DNA of 64,000 nt from Dipteronia dyeriana. Lineage: Eukaryota > Streptophyta > Magnoliopsida > Sapindales > Sapindaceae. The notes below the pieces were generated by a model. It was not told where the DNA came from. It saw only the letters and a program-made list of their open reading frames with translations, and did not search any database. How positions within the stretch are numbered: the first letter of the stretch is position 1; every line of letters begins with the position of its first letter. The position numbers were made by a program, and so were the translations under genes. Where the stretch lies: NCBI GenBank assembly GCA_032871835.1, contig CM065297.1:88061052-88125051 (forward strand), given 5' to 3'. Of this stretch, positions 24,397-35,640 are shown one piece after another.

Positions 24397-25599
24397 TTGA
24401 CCCTATTTGGGGATCCCAGGCAAGGAGAGAGTCCTTGCATTGAAATAAGCAAAAAAATTGTTCAATTTTATGCTCTTTAATTAATTACTTGAGAATCTTG
24501 ATTGCACGTATATAATTATATGCTTTTAATCAATAAGTGTGATTTTTCTTTGTTTGCAATTCATGTCTCATTTATGTTCAAACATGCACTTTTAGATTGG
24601 GAAAATTGATTGAGGAGTGCATTTGATTGACCTATAATTTATCTCCATGTTATGCTAACTTTATGTTGACATGCTTTGAAATTATGCATGAATTATGTGT
24701 GTGAAAGCATCCGATAAGGCTAAAATTCAATAAGGACCTTGTGTCCATTCTATTAATAAGGATGTCTCATCTAAATTTTTCCTTGTCTTTTTTCTTAATG
24801 GTTGAACAAGGCAACAACGAATAAGGACTTCATACCCATTCAATCAGTGAGGATTTTATATCCATGTTTTGGTTGGTCATTACGAATTGAAAAAGTTGCT
24901 TGTGTGTGTTAAAAATTTTCAATGCTATATCTTGCTCACTTATGACAAAAGGGTACAAATTGGTTTGACTTCTTTTGGAAACTCTTTTGATGTTTGGTTT
25001 GACAAATACCATTGCTTTGATGTTGCATGTCTTCCATTTAAAGCAATATTCTCACATATCTTTCTAAACTCAAACTTCTTTGTTTCTCTTTCTGACTTAA
25101 TTAAATTGTATAAAGTTGTTGTATATAATTAAGCATTTACCTTGCAAATAACTTTATTTGCTAAGTGATTCGATTGGGCAATACTCTTTTGCCAATCTTG
25201 TGATAAAAAAAAGGAGTAGTGTGGATTTAGGGGGAGTTGAGTTGCATCTTATGAGAGTTGCATATGAGGGGAGATTGACTTGTTGAGTGGGACTAACCCA
25301 TTTGGGGGGAGCATTTGCATTTACATTGCATGTTGTTTGTTATCATTGTTTTCTTTTATGCAAAAGTGCCTTTTATCTTTTATTATATCTTGAGCACCTC
25401 ATATACACTTGTCTAGGAAATTGTAGTCTCATTGTTTCGTATGGATGTCTATTCTACAAGAGCTTAAAGAAATAAAGATCTAGTATCTAGGTTTCTCTTT
25501 GTAATGTAGAATATTCTTTGTTGACCTCTTATCTTTATTTTCTTTGTGAGAATGATTTATGAGTGGTGGTTTTGTCACGAAATAGCCAAAGGGGGAGAT
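24397..25599 (+). other. SIRE 3' untranslated region with polypurine tract
   Basis: About 1.2 kb from the pol stop to the 3' LTR. No env-like frame with signal peptide or membrane segments is convincing. Around 24715-24855 a degenerate repeat occurs (AATAAGGAC...CCATTC...GAGGAT). The polypurine tract AAAGGGGGAGAT at 25588-25599 primes plus-strand synthesis and fixes the LTR start. Confidence 0.7.
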
Positions 25600-25673
25600 T
25601 GTAAGTTCCTCATAATTTGAATGACTCATTTCGTTCATAAACCATATAGGGGATTTTCTTGTAAGGGTAGATT
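25600..25673 (+). repeat. SIRE 3' LTR, first 74 bases
   Basis: TGTAAGTTCCTCATAATTTG to AAGGGTAGATT, homologous to 4656-4730. It is interrupted by the Ty3/gypsy element at 25674, and the LTR continues at 31026. Confidence 0.9.
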
Positions 25674-26061
25674 GATGTAGGACATGAGGAAGTTGCAGCC
25701 GTGGGGATCAGTCATGAGGAAGTTGATATTGTTAGTTAGTTTATTTGTTAGTTGAATTTTCTTGTTTTGCAAGACATTAGTTGTTAGTTTTGGAAATAGG
25801 AAATAAATCAAATTTGTTTTTTATTATTTTTTTCAGTCCGTTTAGGATTAGGAAATAAATCAAACCTGTTTGATATTAGTTTTTCAGTCCGTTTAGGATT
25901 AGGAAATAAATCAAACTTGTTTGATATTAGTTGATTCTATTTATTTTCTATTTAAGCAAAGAGTCAGGAAGGTTGTAGGGATTATTATTCATTCATCAAT
26001 AAATTATTCTTTGAACACAACTCTCTCATGGATTCGAGATTATTTAGCTTCCGCTACGTCA
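25674..26061 (+). repeat. 5' LTR of the gypsy element
   Basis: TGATGTAGGACATGAGG to CCGCTACGTCA, 388 bp. It contains a 51-bp tandem repeat (see 25798-25951) and a TATTTAAGC box near 25950. The primer-binding site TGGTATCAAAGCC begins at 26064. Confidence 0.9.
25798..25951 (+). repeat. 51-bp tandem repeat in the gypsy LTR
   Basis: The unit starts AGGAAATAAATCAAAC and ends GTCCGTTTAGGATT. Copies start at 25798, 25850 and 25901, the last one partial. It lies directly upstream of the putative TATA box, where it could act as a U3 enhancer array. The 3' LTR has the same array. Confidence 0.85.
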
Positions 26062-26098
26062 AGTGGTATCAAAGCCTACGCTCTCAGCAAAATTTCTG

Positions 26099-27613
26099 AT
26101 GGCGTGCGACGATATTAGGAGTAATCGTTCAACTGACGACGATCAGCGAATAAGGGCAATAGCATCCTGAGTTGTTACTGCCACCATCAATGACATTCGT
26201 CCACTACTCTATGGGATTCCGTTATTGCAGGCTCAGCTTGAGGAGGTTCTTCAAAGATTAGAGGTGTTGTCCCCTAATGGCAACAAGGTAGACGACCAGT
26301 GACGTAGAGGAGCATATGAGATCACTCGTGGCCCGACGTCCTCGACCCGTAATCCTGAAAACACACCGCAAGTCCAAAGCACACAATCGCTATCCATGTT
26401 TTCGTCCCCAAATTCTCAATTGATTGAATCTGAAAATCAGGCTCCGAGGAGAACCCAAGGTGACCAAGATTATAAACTTAATGTGGAGATGCCAATCTTC
26501 AAAGGAACACATAACGTGGATGAATTTTTCTCTTGGATTGACGAGGTTGAGACAGTATTTAGGGTTATGGACTGTTCTGAAGGCCAAAAACTCAAAATGG
26601 TGGCAAATAAATTGAAAGGATCGGCTGCAACATATTGGAAGTACCTAAAAAACATGCGAGTGTTGGACGGAAAACCTCCGATTGCAAAGTGGGAGAAGAT
26701 GAATAGTAAATTTATATGTAAGTTCCTACCTCCTGATTATGAGCAACGTTTATATGTACAATTATAGAACTGCAAATAGGGGAATGGGACTATGGAAGAA
26801 TACATCGATGAGTTCATTTGACTAAATTCACGGAACTTGCTGCCAGACAATGAAAACATGCAAATCGCAATGTTTAGAGGAGGTTTAAAACGGGAAATAC
26901 AAGACCAAATAAAGATGCTTAATACTTTCATGCTCGGACAAGCTTTCGATTTGGTGCGAAAGGCTGAAGAGCCAATCCGAGCACCTCTTGTGCAAACCAA
27001 GTTCATAAACAAGCAGTTCCAAGCAGGTCCAAGCAAAGTAACACCAACAACTGAACCAGCCACTGAGATCGTGACTACTGATGGTCGACCAAGGAGATCT
27101 GCTCCACAACAAGCATCGAATCCTTATGTTAAATCAATACCCTCACTATGCTACAGATGTCACCAACCTGGACACCGTTCGAATCAATGCCCACAGAGAC
27201 CTGCTATCAATTTTGTTGAAGGTGACTATGAAGATGAAGAGGACAATAGCCAGGAAACAAATATGGTCGATGGAATTGAGGAGGGTGAGGAGGACGACTT
27301 CGTTGGAATGGTGATGCATCAACCGTGTGAAAGTCAGACAAAAAACAAATTAGAGAAATCTACACAGCACAGCTCGGTAGAAAATCTGGAAGCAGAAAAG
27401 GTGGAGACAAAAAAAATGAATTGTATCGTTCAAAGGGTTTTCTTGACACCAAAAAGGGGACCAGAACTTTTGACTCACCATCAAGTCTTCCGAACCTATG
27501 CCCTTATCAATGGGGTGATGGCAAAGGTAGTGATCGACACAGGTATCTCAGAGAACTTGGTGTCCAAAGAGCTGGTTCGAAAGGTAAAACTGTCCACTGA
27601 GAAACACCCGTAG
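26099..27613 (+). pseudogene. gag: Gypsy gag and protease
   Basis: It starts at the ATG at 26099 (MACDDIRSNRSTDD) and is interrupted by stops at 26168, 26300, 26765 and 26819. The retrotransposon Gag domain includes MPIFKGTHNVDEFFSWIDEV and AATYWKYLK. A zinc knuckle CYRCHQPGHRSNQC is near 27151-27192, followed by an acidic stretch. The protease active site reads VIDTGISENLVSKELV near 27530-27580. Frame is lost near 27613 after KHP. Each of the four stops can be explained by one C-to-T change from the expected Arg or Gln codon. Confidence 0.85.
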
Positions 27614-27640
27614 CCCTATTACCTGCGTTGGATTTGAAAG

Positions 27641-30600
27641 GTGGAAGGCGATGCTGATGTAGTCAATGAAGTGTGCAAAGTACCGCTATCAATTAGTAAG
27701 AATTACAAAGATGAGATTGTGTGTGATGTAGTGGTTATGAATGCTTACCAGATTTTGTTAAGAAGACCATGGCAATACGATGTGGACATCAGTTTTAAAA
27801 AAAGAGCCAATACCTACGATTTCTGGTGGAAAGGGAAACAAATCATATTAAAACCACCTACTTTGAAGACAGAGACCCGACAAGAGGAGAGAGAAAATTT
27901 CCTAGCCATGGCAACAACTCATGTGACCGATGAATGCCAAGCTTGTGCGTTGTTAGCTTAAGAGGATGACATGGAAGAGGAAACAATACCAGAAAAGGTC
28001 TTTCCGTTGGTGACATAATTTTCTGACCTGACACCAAAAGAACTACCAATGGGATTACCACCAATGCGAGAAATACAACATCAAATTCATTTGATTCCAG
28101 TAGCAAGCCTGCCAAACCTAGCACACTATAGGATGAGTCCACAATAACACAAGATACTACAAAGTCAAGTTGATGATTTGTTACAGAAGGGATACATCCA
28201 GGAGAGCAAGAGCCCTTGTGCAGTGCCTACATTACTAGTACCTAAGAAAGATAGAACTTGGAAAATGTGTATCGACAGCCAGGCAGTCAATAAAATTACC
28301 ATCCGTTACCGGCACCTGATACCTACAATCCAAGACATGATCGACCAATTAGGAGGAGAAAAAGTGTTCTCCAAAATTGACCTGCGATTCAGGTACCATC
28401 AGATTCAGATTAGGTCGGGAGACGAGTGGAAAACCGCGTTTAAAAAGCGTGAAGGGTTGTACAAATGGTCTGTGATGCCGTTCGGTCTCTCCAATGCTCC
28501 AAGCACTTTTATGAGACTCATGATCAGGTACTGGGACCTTTTTCATGCAAATTTGTCATTGTTTACTTCGACGATATTCTTATTTATAGCCCTGATGAAG
28601 AGACACACTTGAGACACCTGAGAAAAGTGCTAATAGTACTGTGGAAAAATCACCTATACGTGAACAAGAAGAAGTGTAATTTCTTGCTAGACCATCTGGT
28701 TATTTTGGGGTTTATCGTTGGAAAGAATGGGGTCCAAGTGGATGAGGCCAAGGTTAAGGTAATTCGTGAATGGCCGACCCCATCAACGGGGACAGACGTG
28801 TGAAGCTTCCATGGGTTAGCAATGCTCTACCGAAGATTCATTCAAAATTTCAGCATCTTTGAGGCATCATTGACTGAATGCATAAAAAAGGTTGTTTTCG
28901 TTGGGCAGAAGAGCAAGAAACAAGCTTCGCGCTACTGAAAGAGAAACTAAGCACACCACATGTCCTCGCATTACCAGATTTTAACAAGTTATTCGAAGTA
29001 GATTGTGATGCTTCAGGGAAGGGAATTGGGGTCGTTTTATCTCAAGAAGGCAGACCGATGGAATTGTTTAGTGAAAAATTAAGTGACACGAGGCAGCGAT
29101 GGACGACCTATGAAAAAGAATTTTACGATGTCTACCGAGCTCTCATGCATTGGCAGCATTACTTGATCCAAAAGGAATTTGTGTTGTACAGTGATCATCA
29201 AGCTCTGAAATTCATCAACAACCAACACCACATGAAAAACATGCATGCCCAGTGGATCACATACATGCAGAAATTTACCTTTTCCCCAAAGCACAAAGCT
29301 GGACTGATGAACAAAGTCATCGACGCATTGAGTAGGCGGACCACATTGATGGTGACGGTAGAAGCTGAGATCACTGGTTTTGAGACTTTGAAAGACCAAT
29401 ATGTCACTAATGAGGACTTCAAGGCAGTGTGGGAGAAGTGCAGCACCCACCAAAATGTAGGTGACTTACTGATACACGATGGATTTTTATTTCAATCCAA
29501 TAAATTATGCATTCCAAAAGGGTCATTGCGGGAGAAGATTATGAGGGAACTTCATGGAGGTGGATTGGGCAGTCACTTTGGACATGACAAGACAATCACG
29601 TTGATCACCGACCGTTATTACTGGCCACAGCTGAAGAGAGATGTGGGGAAAATCGTCCAACACTGTCGAGTGTGTTAGGAATCGAAAGGACAATCCTAAA
29701 ATACAGGTTTGTATACTCCCCTGCTCGTTCCAAAGACAATTTGGGAAGATTTGTCGATGGACTTTGTGCTTGGATTACCACAAACTCAGAGGGGAAAAGA
29801 TTCCATCATGGTGGTGGTCGATCGGTTTTCAAAAATGGCACATTTCATCACTTGTAAAAGACTACAGATGCAAGCCATGTTGCCGACTTGTTTTTTTTTA
29901 CGAAGTGGTGCGTTTACATGGAGTTCCAAAGACTATCACATCAGATCGTGACGTCAAATTCGTAAGCCATTTTTAGAGGACCTTGTAGAAGAAATTTGAT
30001 ACCAAATTACAGTTCAACAGTGCTTTCCATCCACAAACGGACGGCCAAACGGAGGTGGTAAATCATACTTTGGGTAATATGTTATGATGTATCAGTGGGG
30101 AAATGCCAAAACGATGGGATCTTGACCTGGCTCAAGCAGAATTTGCATACAACAGTATGACCAATCGCTCGACGAATAAAACTCCTTTTGAAGTCGTATA
30201 TACTCAGTAACCAAAACACGCGATGGACCTAGTCACATTACCAATCCAACCGAAAGTCAGTAGAGCTGGAGAAAATCTAGCTGAACGGATTCAACAACTA
30301 CATTCGGAAGTGCAATCTAGCTTGGAGGCTGCTAATTCTACTTACAAAACTACTACAGACCAGCATCGGGGCAAGAAAGAGTTTGCAGAGGGAGATTTGG
30401 TGATGGCCTATTTGTGGAAAAATCAGTTTCCTGGAATCCAAACTAAGCTACATAAACAAAAGGATGGACCTTTCAGGGTCGCCAAGAAAATTAATGACAA
30501 TGCCTATATCCTACAGCTGCCAGATAATTGGAACATCTCTAATACGTTCAATGTAGCCGATCTTTCGGAGTACCGTAAGGACGTGCCCTTGTATTCGGAT

Positions 30601-30702
30601 GATTCAGGACGAGTTTGTTTCCAAGAGGAGGAGACTGATGTAGGACATGAGGAAGTTGCAGCCGTGGGTATCAGTCATGAGGAAGTTGATATTGTTAGTT
30701 AG
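27641..30702 (+). pseudogene. pol: Gypsy pol: RT, RNase H, integrase
   Basis: The protease tail contains the LLRRPWQYDVD block near 27750. RT runs from [20 protein letters not shown] (28183) through [13 protein letters not shown] to the catalytic YFDDILIYS at about 28564-28590, with a frameshift near 28540-28560. RNase H has LFEVDCDASGKGIGVVLSQE near 28992 and LYSDHQALKFI near 29187. The integrase zinc finger HGGGLGSHFGH...HCRVC ends at 29678. The core has DFVLGLPQ and [11 protein letters not shown]. The last stretch, 30223-30702, has VADLSEYRKD and runs 67 bases into the 3' LTR. Stops at 27959, 28016, 28801, 29676, 29974, 30085 and 30208 break the frame. Confidence 0.9.
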
Positions 30703-31025
30703 TTTATTTGTTAGTTGAATTTTCTTGTTTTGCTAGATGTTAGTTGTTAGTTTTGGAAATAAGAAATAAATCAAACTTGTTTGATATTATTTTTTCCAGT
30801 CTGTTTAGGATTAGGAAATAAATCAAACCTGTTTAATATTAGTTTTTCAGTCCGTTTAGGATTAGGAAATAAATCAAACTTGTTTGATATGAGTTGATTC
30901 TATTTATTTTCTATTTAAATAAAGAGTTAGGAAGGTTGTAGGGATTATTATTCATTCATCAATAAAATTGTTCTTTGAACACAACTCTCTTATGGATTCG
31001 AGATTATTTAGCTTCCGCTACGTCA
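30636..31025 (+). repeat. 3' LTR of the gypsy element
   Basis: It repeats 25674-26061 with about 95% identity. The polypurine tract AAGAGGAGGAGAC (30623-30635) precedes it. The pol frame continues into it to a stop at 30702. Confidence 0.9.
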
Positions 31026-32344
31026 TAGATTAGGCCTCATTGTTCGTGATCAAGCTTTGATGGCATCATCAAAATCAAGAGCACTTCAAATGTTTATCAC
31101 TTTGCTTAAAATCTTTGAAGAGACTTAGTTGCACACACACACACTCTATTCTCATGCATGTTTATTGATCTGGCATTGTGCCATTGCTTACATGTGTGAA
31201 TTCTTTTCTTGTCTCTTCATTGCTTGTATTCCCTAAAATATCCCTTCAAAATCTGTTTGGTATGCATGTTCTACATTTTCCACTCGAGGCTCCCGTGGAG
31301 AACTCTCCAGTGGTTTCCGCGGGAAATGTCTCAACGGAACACGTCTCCGCTGGAGCCTTTAGAGAAGTTACCCATGTAAAGCCTTCCAATCATTTTCGCA
31401 GGACATGTCTTCGCGGAAGACGTAGTTTAAGGGCTATTTTATCTTTTCATTTGGAGATGTTTTTCTCCTATATATATATATATCATCTTCTTCATCATTT
31501 GAGATCTAGAGCTCTGAAAAAAAAAACCCATTGAGAGAGAAATTAACTCCTAGTGAGAGAGTGTTCCAAGAACCCAACTTTACTCAACCAAGCTTCCATC
31601 CTATGAGCATCTAGCATCATTCTTGCATTTTCCAAGCGTGGGACTTCATCTTTCGTTTGACTAGGTAATTTCTACATGCCATAGAATTTCATGTTTCACT
31701 CCTAAGCCATGTTTACCTAGGAATAGCATTTAGTGTTCATTGAATGCATGTCTTTGTGTTTAATTGCATTTATAGCATCCTTGGATTGTTGATTGTTGGT
31801 TGATACCTTGTTTTTATTGATAGCTAGGATTTATGACCTTTTTTCTCTTCTAGCTAAATCCATTTGCTCTTGCATTTAAACAATTGATATCTAGGATTTG
31901 TATTCATTGTCATCTTTAAAATCCTTAAATAAGCTTAAGTGTGTTGACCTAGCATTTTTACATCTAGAATATCTCCATATATTCACATAGGTTACATATT
32001 CTCTTCATTGATTACTAAGTCTTGTGGCTAAGACGATTAGTGCATAAGTTTGTTGATCTAGAATCACTATAAAGGCTTACGGGTAGTAGTGATGGGTTAA
32101 TGACCGGTATGATGTGACGAGAGGTCAATCTAGATTGTAATCATCATTAAAACGGTGGATTTTAGGATAGGAGTGGCTAAGTGGTTAGCCGTGATTTTTT
32201 CCTTCCTAAAGGTTTTCACGTAAAAATCGTGTGTCTTTATACTTCTGCATTTTTGCTTGTTTCATATGTTTGTTAATGGAGTAATTGTGTAATATTGACT
32301 AATCAAGAAAAATTGGTATTGAACTTGATTAAAACCTATTCATC
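31026..32344 (+). repeat. SIRE 3' LTR, remaining part
   Basis: It resumes TAGATTAGGCCTCATTG and follows the 5' LTR (from about 4726) to AAAACCTATTCATC. It then stops about 35 bases short of the 5' LTR end. The right boundary is therefore a small deletion, and a target-site repeat (GTTTC on the left, CTTTC on the right) is only suggestive. Confidence 0.8.
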
Positions 32345-32919
32345 CTTTCATGTCCATTTCGTGCCTTAGCCTCTCCACCTATAAATATCCCCCTTTGTAT
32401 GAAAATAAACACCCAATCCATGTACACACATCTTCATCTTCCTCAGCAAATAAGATAGATAAGCTCTAAAACTACCATGAATGTTTTTTCTCAATGGGAG
32501 CTCACCATCCACCATTACCATGTCTCTTTCCATCCATCTTTGAGCAAGAAGAAAGGAGAAAAGATGACTCTTTCTTTACAGAGGGGAGCCATGCATCAAC
32601 AATTGAGATTGAGAGCTCTTGGAGGAGATTTCTTCAATGGGTTTTCTCTACACTCTTCTTCTTTGTATTTTTCATCTTTGATATGTACTTTCCCCATTAG
32701 AGAATTTGTGTGAACCTAACACTATGCTACATTGTGTAATTTATTAATTTTTATTTGATTTGGCTCTTGTTCCATTCTTAGTGCTTAAATATCTCATTCT
32801 TCATGTTTGGGTAGATGTGTGATCTCACTTGGCATGAATTAGAAATTAGGATTACATAAGATGTACTAATTATTGTGATTAATGTTCTTGTTCAGACATG
32901 CATGTTGATGGATGATCCC
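32345..32919 (+). mobile_element. Right part of the second gypsy-type LTR
   Basis: It continues the LTR left at 4655. A TATA box (CTATAAATATCC, 32379-32390) is followed by a CA-rich transcript start region and an AT-rich tail. Its opening words (CATTTCGTGCCTTAGCCTCTC) resemble LTR A at 3405-3425, so the two families are related. It is cut by the CACTA element at 32920. Two frames here (for example 32477-32713) look like chance. Confidence 0.5.
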
Positions 32920-34577
32920 CACTACAACAAATTTGACCTTTCATAGCATTGGTCAACAATATTCTTATCAAAAGGCTATGAAATCTCCATCTGTAATAGC
33001 TTTTTATTATAAAATGCTATAATAGATATTTAGCAATTAAGTAACATTTAAACTTGTATTATTTTTTAATAGTAACAACATAGCATTTCAAAAATGTTAC
33101 ATTATAACCATTACATTTCGCAAATTTAACATCATAACCATTACATTTCACAAACTTGACTTACATTTATATCTTTTTTTTAAATGTAACACACCAAGAT
33201 AAATTAAAAAAAAAAGAAAGGGTGCATTGCCAAAATTAATAGCTGGAATGAAAAAAATAAGCCCTCTACACACTTCACATCCAGTAAAAAAAATTCTTCA
33301 AGTGATATTTTTAATTTTTTATTATATTTTATTTCGAATGATCAAACTCTGTTTCTCTCAAATCTTTCAGAACATTACATTTTATTTTTATCGTTCTTCA
33401 TTTTTTCTCACAATCCTTACATCTTCTCTAAAATCACATCACACAATAGAAAAGAAAAGGTAAATTTTTATTATCTTTTTTATGGTTTTTTTTAATGTTT
33501 ATGTTTAATTAAATAGTCTGGAGCAACTCTCTTACGTATTGCAAAGGTAAAAGTAGATTTTAGCTGGATTTTTTTAATGTTTATATTCAAATCAACCACG
33601 GATGTGCCTCACCTGAAGATTCTAGCTTCTCAAATTCTTACAGTGAAAATTGTAATGGTCAGTTGTATCCCACTCACCATTGTGGATACTAGGCATACCT
33701 CTCTGATTCATTAATAAGTGAGAATTTTAAAGACAGTTTTGAGGTTTGACTCAAATTGAAAAATAATTATGTATGTTTCTAGAAGTGAGCAAAAATTTCA
33801 CTGTTCAATTCAACGAGTACATGTCTAGGTTCCTCCAATTACTGTTATATTTTGGTCTCTCATCTTACATTAAAATTTCAAATACACTTTTTAAATTCCT
33901 TATTAATCTTGGCATTGCCCTTTATTGAATTTTCTTTTAGACCCTTTTTTTTCTCTTTTAGTTTTATAAAATGTCTTTATTCCTAAAAGTTATATTTTGG
34001 TTTTCTTTTTACTAACTCATTTTTTCCTTCCAATATCAGGTACAATTCACTTCGATTTGAGTTTTTAGATATGAGTTTTCTTTTAAGTATGTAATTATTT
34101 TATATTCTGAGACATGATATTTTAGATGATTTTGGAATAAAGATTATATAAAGATGACTATCCTTCTGATATTAGCACTAGACATCACTTGATGGTAGTT
34201 GTTTTGAAATACTTGTCTATTTCCTAATTTGGGTAATGTGTAGTAGTATCATATTTACTTTCTAGACTTGATTTTTCATTGTTCTAGGTATTGACTTTTG
34301 GTATTAATTGCTTTTTAGTTACAAAATGTTTTTTTTTCTACGCTTATTTTACAATAAAAAAATATTAGGTTTTGCTAAGTATGTGTTACTATGTTGATAA
34401 TCTATACTGTAAAAGCTATTTCAATTTAGTGTAATGTAGTATACATTCATTTTACTATATATTTTGGTTTGATCGATTGATTATGCTAGTTGTTTTACTG
34501 TGTTACTATAATTATTTAACTCTTTATTGTTTTGAAATGTTTCGAAAATGATAGGAGGAAATAATTTTGTGCTATGC

Positions 34578-34691
34578 ATGAAAATGATGGATAAAGATTG
34601 GATGCATTTGAACAGGTAAATATAGATTCATGTGTTGTCTAAATGAAGAGTTTATATATATATTCTATATGTGTTGTCTAAATGAAGAGTT

Positions 34692-34724
<33 letters not shown>

Positions 34725-34828
34725 ATGTATGTATGTATGTATGTTATTAGTTTGTTTCTAACTTTTTAGTTTGTGAGAACCACTAAAGAGTACATGGATA
34801 CTGTATGGAATTTTACAAGAAAATATCG
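34578..34828 (+). pseudogene. Transposase-associated domain of the CACTA element, two exons
   Basis: Exon 1 ends ATG ATG GAT AAA GAT TGG ATG (MDKDWMHLN) at 34615, followed by a GTAAAT donor. Exon 2 starts at 34778 after TTGTGAG and gives R-TTKEYMDTVWNFTRK. Joined, this matches the Transpos_assoc domain at the start of En/Spm-like transposases (MDKSWM...EY..GV..F), and the splice phase works: AG plus A gives Arg. The coding part breaks off after about 25 residues at the ATATCG-rich junction. Confidence 0.7.
34618..34745 (+). repeat. Duplication and (TA)n/(TATG)n microsatellite in the CACTA intron
   Basis: The words ATGTGTTGTCTAAATGAAGA and following bases occur twice, about 39 bp apart, each followed by a TA run. 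A TATG/TGTA microsatellite completes the intron. This suggests slippage growth within an intron. Confidence 0.85.
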
Positions 34829-34829
34829 G

Positions 34830-35235
34830 TATCGATATCGATATCGGGCTTCCAAATTTAGAGATATTTTGGAGATAATATCGATATCGGTGGATATTCT
34901 ATTAAAAAAAATGGATATTTACATCTAAAGTTAGAATTTTTTTGTAAAATTTTAGGACAATCCAAAACATGTAATTATACATCGAATGAGTCATATTTTA
35001 ATAATAAATTAACATAGCTATAAGTTTATTTTAAAATATAGCATATATAGTCTGTATATTATTTTTAAAATTAAGTATTTAGTACAATAATATATTGTTT
35101 CACTTTACAATATTATATACAATATCAAGAAATTAAATATTTAATAAACAAAATATAATAAAAAATTATAGTTATAAGATTCTATCATAATTCATACATA
35201 ATACATTGCACGCTAATTTGAAATTTAATACCAAC
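34830..35235. other. AT-rich sequence opening with ATATCG repeats
   Basis: ATATCGATATCGG-type words at 34831-34850 and again at 34885-34900 in inverted and direct forms mark the edge of an unidentified insertion. The rest, to 35235, is AT-rich without recognisable coding content. Confidence 0.4.
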
Positions 35236-35625
35236 TTAAATTACTTGGTGGTTCAAAGATGTAAGGTACTTTTCCATCTTGATTCGAATAATAACTTTCC
35301 AAGGAAAATGTGCTTGCCTGGTTTTCACGGTAGTTATTAATATGCCATGTGTATTTTGCTTGATCTCTTTTAACTGATCCATGAATTGGGTAGTTTGGAT
35401 TTACTAACTTGGTGGATATTGTTGATCTGCATATATAGGTCTTGTATATGACATTTGTGGTGAAGAATAATCAATTATATTATAGCTACCAAAACTACCG
35501 TAAGATGGTACTTAGTAACCTAACCATGTTGGCGAATCATCCAAATAACTATTTTATGTGGCTATACTCATTGAGGAGAGAGTCATAGTCATAGTCAAAG
35601 AATCTTCATCAATTTGATTCATTCC
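35236..35625 (-). pseudogene. Possible hAT transposase C-terminus remnant
   Basis: On the minus strand one frame reads DEDSLTMTMTLSSMSIAT, then after a stop LDDSPTWLGY, then VPSYGSFGSYNIIDYSSPQM and YTRPIYADQQYPPS. Low-complexity Tyr/Ser/Pro-rich tails like this close many plant hAT transposases. Four in-frame stops are present. The assignment rests on composition and on the adjoining hAT-like MITE, so it is tentative. Confidence 0.3.
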
Positions 35626-35640
35626 TCATTGTTGCCTACA

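Larger units (their letters stand above)
25674..31025 (+). mobile_element. Ty3/gypsy element inserted in the SIRE 3' LTR
   Basis: A nearly complete 5.35-kb element with short LTRs (25674-26061 and 30636-31025), one gag-pol reading frame and a target-site repeat (TAGATT before and after). The LTRs differ at about 18 of 389 positions by my hand count, making this the youngest datable insertion in the window. No chromodomain is visible after the integrase. Pol is of plant gypsy type, but I do not assign the lineage. Confidence 0.9.
4656..32344 (+). mobile_element. SIRE-type Ty1/copia retrotransposon, nested host element
   Basis: A complete but disrupted SIRE-lineage copia element. It has a 5' LTR (4656-6113), a primer-binding site, gag with a long coiled coil, protease, integrase, RT and RNase H, a polypurine tract and a 3' LTR (25600-25673 plus 31026-32344). 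Three insertions account for most of its span: the gypsy LTR/copia block at 10815-23888, and the gypsy element at 25674-31025. Without these it is about 9.2 kb. The two LTRs differ at roughly one base in ten over the stretch I compared by eye, so it is older than the gypsy element within it. No env-like frame is visible between RNase H and the 3' LTR. Confidence 0.85.
32920..34829 (+). mobile_element. CACTA (En/Spm-type) transposon, 5' end
   Basis: It begins CACTACAACAAATTTGACC, the terminal inverted repeat of plant CACTA elements. Sub-terminal repeats of TTACATTT and TAACAT-like words follow to about 33180. About 1.65 kb further, the first transposase exons are recognisable (34578-34828). 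The opposite terminus (ending GTAGTG) is not found in the window. The element seems truncated at about 34829, where an ATATCG-rich sequence starts. Confidence 0.75.

Noticed and set aside
24397..25599. Search for an env-like gene, sometimes present in SIRE elements
   Set aside because: Only short frames such as 24869-25132; no signal peptide, transmembrane or coiled-coil pattern I would trust.
32477..32713. Two overlapping frames of 68-78 residues after a TATA box
   Set aside because: They lie in the R/U5 part of a gypsy-type LTR; the overlap in two frames and lack of domains suggest chance.
34660..34745. Regulatory TATA cluster
   Set aside because: A microsatellite inside a CACTA intron, produced by slippage.
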